The notes below the pieces were generated by a model. The model had not been told where the DNA came from. It searched no databases and saw only the letters and a list, made by a program, of their open reading frames with translations. A DNA stretch of 64,000 nucleotides from Marthasterias glacialis. Its lineage: Eukaryota > Echinodermata > Asteroidea > Forcipulatida > Asteriidae. Below, piece after piece: positions 52,001 to 61,000 of this stretch; position 1 is the first letter of the stretch; each line of letters starts with the position of its first letter. The DNA lies in NCBI GenBank assembly GCA_911728455.2, contig OU452224.1, positions 3,286,001-3,350,000 of the forward strand, written 5' to 3'. A program made the position numbers and the translations under genes.

Positions 52001-55000
52001 GAGACGAAAACTAATTTTGGATCTTATTTCATTTATTAATTAAAAATGATAACACTTTCAGGCAGAAATGTTTCAAGGGAAGTTTTATACCATCATTACC
52101 TTTTTACCCTGTAAAGGTATATCTAAATCTGTGAACATTTATGTTTTTCTTCTTACCAATGTTGAGCTGGGGCTTCAAGTGTAAATGATTACCTTAATTC
52201 CAATGGTAAACCATTACCTTACTTCTAGGGTTTACCTTATTTCTATGGGCAGTATAACCTTACTTCCATGGATAAAATACTGCTTCACTTTTATGGACGA
52301 ATTATTAACTTACTTCCAGGGGTATAGTATTACCTTTTTTCCATCTGTACCAATTGCATCTCGCCAGTTCGAATCATCAAGACTCACTTGTACACGAATT
52401 TTCGACACCCACCGTTCTTCACCATTGCAACCTTGGACAGACACCCCCGTCACAACAGTGGGTTTGCCCAGATCAACCTGAAATCCCACAAAAAAAAAAA
52501 ACACTTTTAAGAACAACTCGATTACAGGTGGGGTTTAAGTTCTCTAAAGATTGAAAAACAGAGGTTCAAAGGCAAATTTAACATCTATTAAAAACCGTTG
52601 CGGTACCCGCTGCTTAAGTAAAGGATTCCAACAGAATGTAGCTGCCGGGTTATCTCGGTGGTCTAGTGATAAGACATTTGCTCTAGAATGGCAAAGGTCG
52701 TGGGTTAGAATCCCACCCGAGTAATATTCCTCGGAGAAAGTTCCGAGTAAACAGTGCTTAACACACATCACCAACATCTTCATTCTTGATGTTGGAATCC
52801 TCTTCTTATTCACAGTCAGGCTGTGTGCGAACTGAGCGCCATTGGCTCTGACTATGGCCATTGGATGCAATGGCAACGCTGGAGGATAGAACTTTTCAGT
52901 GTTCCAGTTTGACAGGAGATTCTGTCCTTCTGGACTGTATTTCCTGGATTGGCCAGGAAACTGTGTCCCCTGAGACACACTCTCCTTGGAATGCATGTCT
53001 CACTGAATTATGAATTTCCGGAAATAGTATTGCCAACTGGAGATTCATGCGCCATGCTTAACGTCGAGTGTTTCACTGAGTAGTGTAGAAATTTACGCTT
53101 TCTGATTTCACCATAAGTTAAACAAAACCTACATATCCTTGGAGAGTATTCTTTGCTCAGGTATCTAGAATTTTTGTGTGGGACAAACTTTGCTTGGGGT
53201 GAGGGATGATTGTAAAGCAAATTATTGAAGCCATAATTAGAGGCATGTAATTGAGCCCAGGCGGCCCATTTTTAAGCCGCTGCATACTGCAGCAAGTGGG
53301 CGTATACCTAGGGATAAAAATAGGTCTTTTATCGTTAAATATATCGTTCAATATAGAGGGCGCTGTTTTACCAGCTGTAAATAAATAATAAAAAATAATA
53401 AAAACGGAGCGAAATGAAGTCAAAGCAGCAGAAAATAAATTCAAAGTGTGACTGCACGTGCCTTCCAACAATTTAAGACCAATAGGAAATATTTGTTGAT
53501 TGTTTTGAGCGAGTTTGATGATGGTTGGGGGGGGTGGGGTGGTTGACAGTATCTCCTATAGGAGGACAGAATCCTCTGAGCAGGATGACAAAATCCCTTG
53601 GGTAACTCTGTCCACCGGACCATTTTGACAGGGCCAGAATACCCTTTGACAACTGCTGTAGCCACTGCCAAAGCCATCCATTCGGACATGGCCTGAGATC
53701 AAGTGCTACTAGGTAGACTGGTTGCCTTACCTGCACAAACTGGTCTTTTTCATTAGTGGCTGGTGCCCAGCATCCTTTGAGGGTTTCCGATGCCTTTGTA
53801 TTCAGCCTGGCTTGACTGTAGGTATACTGTGATGCCAAGAGTGAGGATGCCTTAATTTCTGAATCAGGAATCAAACCGTCCTCCATTCCGAGTCCATGAC
53901 GACAGGCAACTGATGAAAAAACAAGAAGCAAGATAAGAATTTGAGTGACTGGGAGGTTGGACTGGCTTTGTACGCCTGTCAAACCGAAAAACTTGTATTT
54001 TCTCCAAGTCTGGATCTTTTTCATAAAAAATTTAAAATGTTTATTTTTTATTTTTACACTTACCAGCAGGGACATCTCGTCCAGGTAGACCTGAAAGTAC
54101 AAACACAAGTTTGAATTTTAAACAAAGATTATTTTCTTGTTGAGGATAAATTAGAGCGAATACAACAACAGTAACAATGATGTTAATTACGAAATACAGG
54201 ACCTAATTTGATTCCCTTTGTGCACTTGAAAGCAAAAGACTCATTACATGAAACACTGTATTTTCCATACAAACAGAAATGTTGCCATGTAGTGAAAAAA
54301 AGGTCTTTATGGCTTGTTTTCCTAAAACCCTAACATGGAAGTTCTGCCCAGAAATAGGACTAACGAGTCTCAAATGTTATTTACTCCAGTACACTGTATC
54401 TTATTTATTCAAGTACAGAATTGTAAGTAATAAGGAAAAACAAATCGATTAGTTTCATTCTGAAAGTCCACTCATTACAAAATCAATACCAGTACCAATC
54501 CTCACAAAATTGTTTCCCTTGTGACATGGTGTCCAAGACAAGAAAATACCAAATAGACACCTCACCATTAGCCTATTTTAATACATGAGTGGGTTGTACG
54601 AAAATGAAGTTCCTTTAAGTTGGATTATACCAATATTATCTTGGCCAGGAGATGAAGCTCCATGAAGAAGCAGGATGTTATATTTCAGAGGCTTGTAGAC
54701 TTTTTACATCACCACTAATAGAAATCTACACACACCACACTACACCAAACACACGCCGTCTAATGTTTTGTTTCACCAACACAAGGTCAAAAAAAGGTCT
54801 TATATATGTTGGCATTTTGTGGCTATTCAGAGGCATTTTTGTGTAATCCCCAATTACAGACCTTTGTCCTTTTTGTTCCAAGAGGGGGATTACAAGACAT
54901 CGGGAGGCTTCCACCATTGTTCATTCACTGTTTATTGCCTCAATGGAGTATGTCAGAATGAGCCGGCAATTGAGCCATGGTTCCGTGTTTAGTACCACTC

Positions 55001-58000
55001 CTATGCCGTAGGTAACGGCCTATGTTTTGCAACTCACGGTGCATGTATTTGACATTTTCTCAGTCGAGAAACAAAACAGACAACCCAATAAAGATACTCT
55101 TTGTTCTCTTGGCATTGTCAAGTCAGGGTTTCTTTGAGCCAGGGTACCATCAAAGAAAAAAGATTCTGAAAGTTCTGCCAAAAGAATCCCGTTAGGGGGA
55201 TGGGACGAGAAAAAAGACAGTTACTAAAAAAACTGAGCATTTAAAAAAATTAGTAGATTTTTTTTTTTTAGGGGAACAACAAAAAATTGACTAGAAGCAC
55301 AGCTCACCCACAGAGATCACCTTAAAGGGAGGTGACTTTTTATTTCAAATATCAAGTAATAAACCACAAACTGACTGGGTAAATTTAATTTAACTTTTGG
55401 GTAAATGAGAAAAAAATTGACTAGAACAGGATTTGAATCTGCGACCTCCGGATTATTGTGACGGCGCTCTACCAACTAAGCTATCAAGCCCTAATGTTGG
55501 TGGTCTCCGTATTTTGAAGCCACTCGACCTTTGACTGCCGTATAGCCAGGAATCGCATCCAAGTTTCTGATACAACCAGGACTGGGATCAACTTAAGGGG
55601 ATCCAACTTTTTATTTCAAATATCAAGTAGTAAACCACATGGGAATTTGATAATAATAATAATGATAATAATAATGACAATTTATTAAGCGCACAAATCC
55701 ACAAAAGTGCTCATGGCGCTTGTACAAAACTACATGATAACTAAAAAAAAAAAAAAAAAAAAAAAAACTGACTGGGTAAATTGAATTCATTTTTTCCGTT
55801 GAACGGCGAAAAATCTATTAAAAACGGATTTGAACAATTTTTTGCATACACTATTTTTTCAAATGATGGACTTACTTCGAACTTCAGCTTGGATGGAATA
55901 AGCCTGTTTTCCGCTGGATTCAAACTTTCTGTATTGACCTATCGAAGTAGACTCAAGATTTCCTGCATTTCTTGAATACAAAAGCTCAGTGCTTTCATCC
56001 CCTTCGTCGAATGGAATCAAGGGCCCGGTGAACGAAATGCCCATCACATCACCTTTCCTAAAAATCAATAATAATTATAAAATTAATAATAATTCTCCTG
56101 TTCATAAGTGTGATATCACTCTACTATGAGCCAAGCTCACTTCATACCAACTGGCTCAAAATGATTGCCAGGAGCCCACAGGAAATGCAATGAGCTAGTT
56201 TTTTATTTTAAAGATTTATTGGTGGAAAAAGGTTATTTTTTGGACTTGCCTTTCACATATTTTTTGGCAAAGTCTCAATGTCCTCTCAAAATTACCAGTT
56301 TTTTGTCATAAGAAATGTCTTTAAACGATGATGTTAGTGATTTCTGTGGAGCTGAAAGTGGCCCAAACCTTACACACTGGATGTGTGGTGTACCGCCTTA
56401 TTACCGACATGATAGTATACATTTACAACGAACAAAGTAATAAGATACACTCCTGCCCCCAAATTATCAGCGGTGAAGATTGTTAAAATCATTTTTATGA
56501 AACATAGTCACCTATTTATATGACACCTTGAAATGGGTACAAGTTGATGTAGCGCTAATTGCCCCCAGACCAAAGAATTGAATAAATCAGTGATAAATAA
56601 GTATACAAAAATTTCAAAACTGAAAAGCATTTGTTCCTATTTCGTTTGTGACAAGGTGCAGTAAGTTCTATCTTTCATTCCTGGATGTAGAACCAAAAAT
56701 ATATACCTTTGTATGACTTTATTGTAATTTAACAAGTGTTTGCTAATTCAAGCAGGTGTTGTTGAAGAGATGGAGAAAGAAAAATGTTTATGCAAGTTTG
56801 CCCAAAACAAGCTGAAGGTAGGAATTGATATTCCCCTTAGAATAGATTGTAAAATGGGGGGAAACATGCATTGGGCAGAGAGTTCCAAAGAGATGCAGTA
56901 TGTGGGAAAAAGCTGTTGGAAATGCTCTTTGTTTTACATCTCGGCAAAGCTAGAGTGTATGGATGAGAACAAGCAAAATGCCTGGTTTCATGCTTAAACA
57001 CCCCTGATACGAGGAACCAGGTCGGACACGCGGGTAAAACATGGAAGTATCTGTGAAACAGACAGAGGCTGGCTACAGACCTACAGTGAGAAAAGAGGTC
57101 GTTATGATGAGACCAACTCTTCACACATCAGATTAACAACACACTTCTGTACTTTATCTAATAAAGACAAATGGCTGGCAGAAGCTACCGCCCAAATGTG
57201 ACAACAGTACGCCATTAGAGAGTAGTATCAGGAGGTAAGAACTTCTGAGCTCGACAAACAACTCCCAAGGAAGCACTCTTTGCAATGCCTGCGATACACC
57301 TCTCCCAACTGGCATGAGAGGCGATGTCAAGTCTGAGAAGGCGCAAATCTGATACCTCAGACAATTATATTGACAATTGTAAAAGAAAACAACTAGTAGT
57401 TTAAACCTTAAAGTTTACTTGGCTTGAAATAAGTACAAAGAAATATATTTGTCTTAGATTAAGTAGTTTTGGAGGTAAACTGTTTTTAATCAGGTCTTAA
57501 AAAAACAGTGAACTTAAAAACTAATGTACAAAAGCACACTAAAGCATTCATTATGTGCTTTCTTATTTTTTCAAAACTGTGTACACCACTTTTGCTGAAG
57601 TCATCATAAGTGTGAAATGATATGGTTGTAAAGATTACAAGAGTTAAAGACTTTTGTTCAAAGACTATTTTTATTGACCTATTTTTGAGTCTCTATCAAC
57701 GACAGTCCTGTGTACCGCTGATAAACTGACTTTAGTGTTAACTTGTTGTGTGATTTCCTGTGTTTTTTGCTGAACCATTTACCTGAATGGAATCTGATTG
57801 GTGTCGTCTGGTCGGAAGGTAGCAACATCGTTTGGTGTTTGTATGGGGATGTCATTGCATCCAATAAGTTTGTAATGTAATGAGTCATCGGGATCCACTC
57901 TCCATACACAAGCCTTGAAGGCGATGCTTGCTATCGGGTAGAAGGTCCACTCTGAAACGAACAATAATAACATCAACAAATACAAACAACAACTTAAGAA

Positions 58001-61000
58001 AAACTAGAAATACGATAGAAATTTGCTAATAGGGTAGTGGACAGAGTTGGGTGGGAATTGGTTGATGGGGTAGTGGAGTAAGTTAGGTGGGAATTGGTTG
58101 ATGGGGTAGTGAAGAGAGTTAGGTGGGAATTGGTTGATGTGGTAGTAAAGAGAGTTAGATGGGAATTGGTTGATGGGGTAGTGGAGAGAGTTGGGTTAGA
58201 ATTGGTTGATGGGGTTGTGGAGAGAGTTAGGTGGGAATTGGTTGATGGGGGAGTGAAGAGAGTTAGGTGGGAACCAGTTGATGGGGTAGTGAAGAGAGTT
58301 AGGTTGGAATCGGTTGATGGGGTAGTGGAGAGCATTGGGTGGGAACTGGCTGATGGGTAGTGGACAGAGTTGGGTGGGAATTGGTTGATAGGGAGAGGGG
58401 GAGAGCTAGGTGGGAATTGGTTGATTGGGTAGTGGACAGAGTTGGGTGGGAATTGGTTGATGGGGTAGTGGAGAGAGTTAGGTGGGAATTGGTTGATGGG
58501 GTAGTGGACAGAGTTGGGTGGGAATTGGTTGATGGGGGAGTGAAGAGAGTTAGGTGGGAACCAGTTGATGGGGTAGTGAAGAGAGTTAGGTTGGAATTGG
58601 TTGATTGGGTAGTGGAGAGCATTGGGTGGGAACTGGCTGATGGGTAGTGGACAGAGTTGGGTGGGAATTGGTTGATAGGGAGAGGGGGAGAGCTAGGTGG
58701 GAATTGGTTGATTGGGTAGTGGACAGAGTTGGGTGGGAATTGGTTGATGGGGTAGTGGAGAGAGTTAGGTGGGAATTGGTTGATGGGGTAGTGGACAGAG
58801 TTGGGTGGGAATTGGTTGATGGGGGAGTGAAGAGAGTTAGGTGGGAACCAGTTGATGGGGTAGTGAAGAGAGTTAGGTTGGAATTGGTTGATTGGGTAGT
58901 GGAGAGCATTGGGTGGGAACTGGCTGATGGTGTAGTGGACAGAGTTAGGTGGGAACTGGCTGATGGGTAGTGGACAGAGTTGGGTGGGAATTGGTTGATA
59001 GGGAGAGGGGGAGAGCTAGGTGGGAATTGGTTGATTGGGTAGTGGACAGAGTTGGGTGGGAATTGGTTGATGGTGTAGTGGACAGAGTTAGGTGGGAACT
59101 GGCTGATGGGTAGTGGACAGAGTTGGGTGGGAATTGGTTGATAGGGAGAGGGGGAGAGCTAGGTGGGAATTGGTTGATTGGGTAGTGGACAGAGTTGGGT
59201 GGGAATTGGTTGATGGTGTAGTGGACAGAGTTAGGTGGGAACTGGCTGATGGGTAGTGGACAGAGTTGGGTGGGAATTGGTTGATAGGGAGAGGGGGAGA
59301 GTTAGGTGGGAACTGGCTGATGGGGTAGTGGACAGAGTTGGGTGGGAATTGGTTGATAGGGCTGTGGGGAGAGCTAGGTGGGAATTGGTTGATTGGGTAG
59401 TGGAGAGAGTTAGGTGGGAATTGGTTGATGGGGGAGTGAAGAGAGTTAGGTGGGAACCAGTTGATGGGGTAGTGGACAGAGTTAGGTGGGAATCGGTTCA
59501 ATGGGTAGTGGAGAGCGTTGGGTGGGAACTGGCTGATGGTGTAGTGGACAGAGTTAGGTGGGAACTGGCTGATGGGGTAGTGGACAGAGTTGGGTGGGAA
59601 TTGGTTGATAGGGTAGTGGGGAGAGTTAGGTGGGAATTGGTTGATGGGGTAGTGGACAGAGTTGCGTGGGAATTGGTTGATGGGGTAGTGAAGAGAGTTA
59701 GGTGGGAATTGGTTGATGGGGTAGTGGACAGAGTTGGGTGGGAATCGGTTGATGGGGTAGTGGAGAGCGTTGGGTGGGAACTGGCTGATGGTGTAGTGGA
59801 CAGAGTTGGGTGGGAACTGGCTGATGGGGTAGTGGAGAGAGTTAGGTGGGAATTGGTTGATAGGGTAGTGGGGAGAGTTAGGTGGAAATTGGTTGATGGG
59901 GTCGTGAAGAGAGTTAGGTGGGAATTGGTTGATGGGGTAGTGGAGAGCGTTGGGTGGGAACTGGGTGATGGTGTAGGATTTGGAGTGGAAAATTGTTGGG
60001 GTTGGGGAAGGAATTAGGGGGAAATGGTTGATGGTGTAGGGGTCAGAGTTGAAGTAAGAAGTCTTTGATTGTTAGCAAACATTTCATGCGAACCTATAAC
60101 GTATCCATCACTTTGAAACGGTATACCAGCAACCAACAGGATGAAGTTCTTGTTGTCCAGCATTGGTCTTTTATCTACAACCATTCCGTACTCAGTTGCA
60201 GCAGTTTCTGTAAAATTAAGTCATTATAACTATTACTAACTTCTATTAAGTGCACAGACCACGCATACGCTGTGTAACATTTCCTTTCACCCACACAAAT
60301 AGGACAGATGGCACTCAATATTTTGCAAATTTTTGGCTATTGTGCAGGCGTTATTGTGTAATCCCCGATTCCAGACCTTTGTACTTTTGTTCCAAGAAGA
60401 GGATTACGAGACATCGAGAGGCTTCCACCACTGTTCATTTATTGTATTTCAGCTCAATGGAGGTAAGTCAGAGTGAGCCGGGGTACCAATCGTAAGCTGT
60501 GGCACACAGCTTTTTTTGACTCGCCTGCTGAATTTATGGAGTCTACGTCATGAACAGCACCACCGGGCAACGCATAAAGTAAGTCATTTGAAGGGGGACT
60601 TCTATAATAATTAAAAAAAAAATACTTCTGTCCACTTACAAAAAAAAAGGTTTCATTTGTATTTAACAGATATAATATACCATAAAAAATAATAATTAAT
60701 CAATTGTGAAAAATTAATGATTACATAGACCATTTAAGTTGGTTTTAATTATCTCACCAAACTCTCCAAGTAGCTCCAGACGCATGGCAACTCTGCCATA
60801 CCAAGTTTTGGGGTGAATCCGCAGACATTGTCCAATCAACGCTTGTGGGAAAAAGCGTTGAACCTCTGTGTCACTATCCACATTTCCCTGAAATACCTGT
60901 ACCCCCAAAACGCAAAATAAAATGAAATATTACCAAGTTTGGGTATGACGAATTACTGAGTCATTGCCAGCTCATGCAGGAATTAAATACTTGACAGTTC

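Noticed and set aside
52544..53471. Possible retrocopy or hidden exon in intron 8
   Set aside because: Short open frames on both strands, but no family motif, and discoidin exons 8 and 9 already join perfectly.
55420..55500. True tRNA gene (gatagcttagttggtagagc)
   Set aside because: Repeated with flanking sequence at 43.2 kb and lacks a clear paired acceptor stem; treated as a SINE.
59256..60017. Plus-strand open frame of 253 codons (repeating RVRWELVDGVVD)
   Set aside because: It is a frame of the 36-bp minisatellite; a stop-free period divisible by three stays open by itself, and it lies antisense in an intron.
38095..60055. CRISPR-like direct repeat arrays
   Set aside because: The units are contiguous with no unique spacers, in a eukaryotic gene; they are minisatellites.
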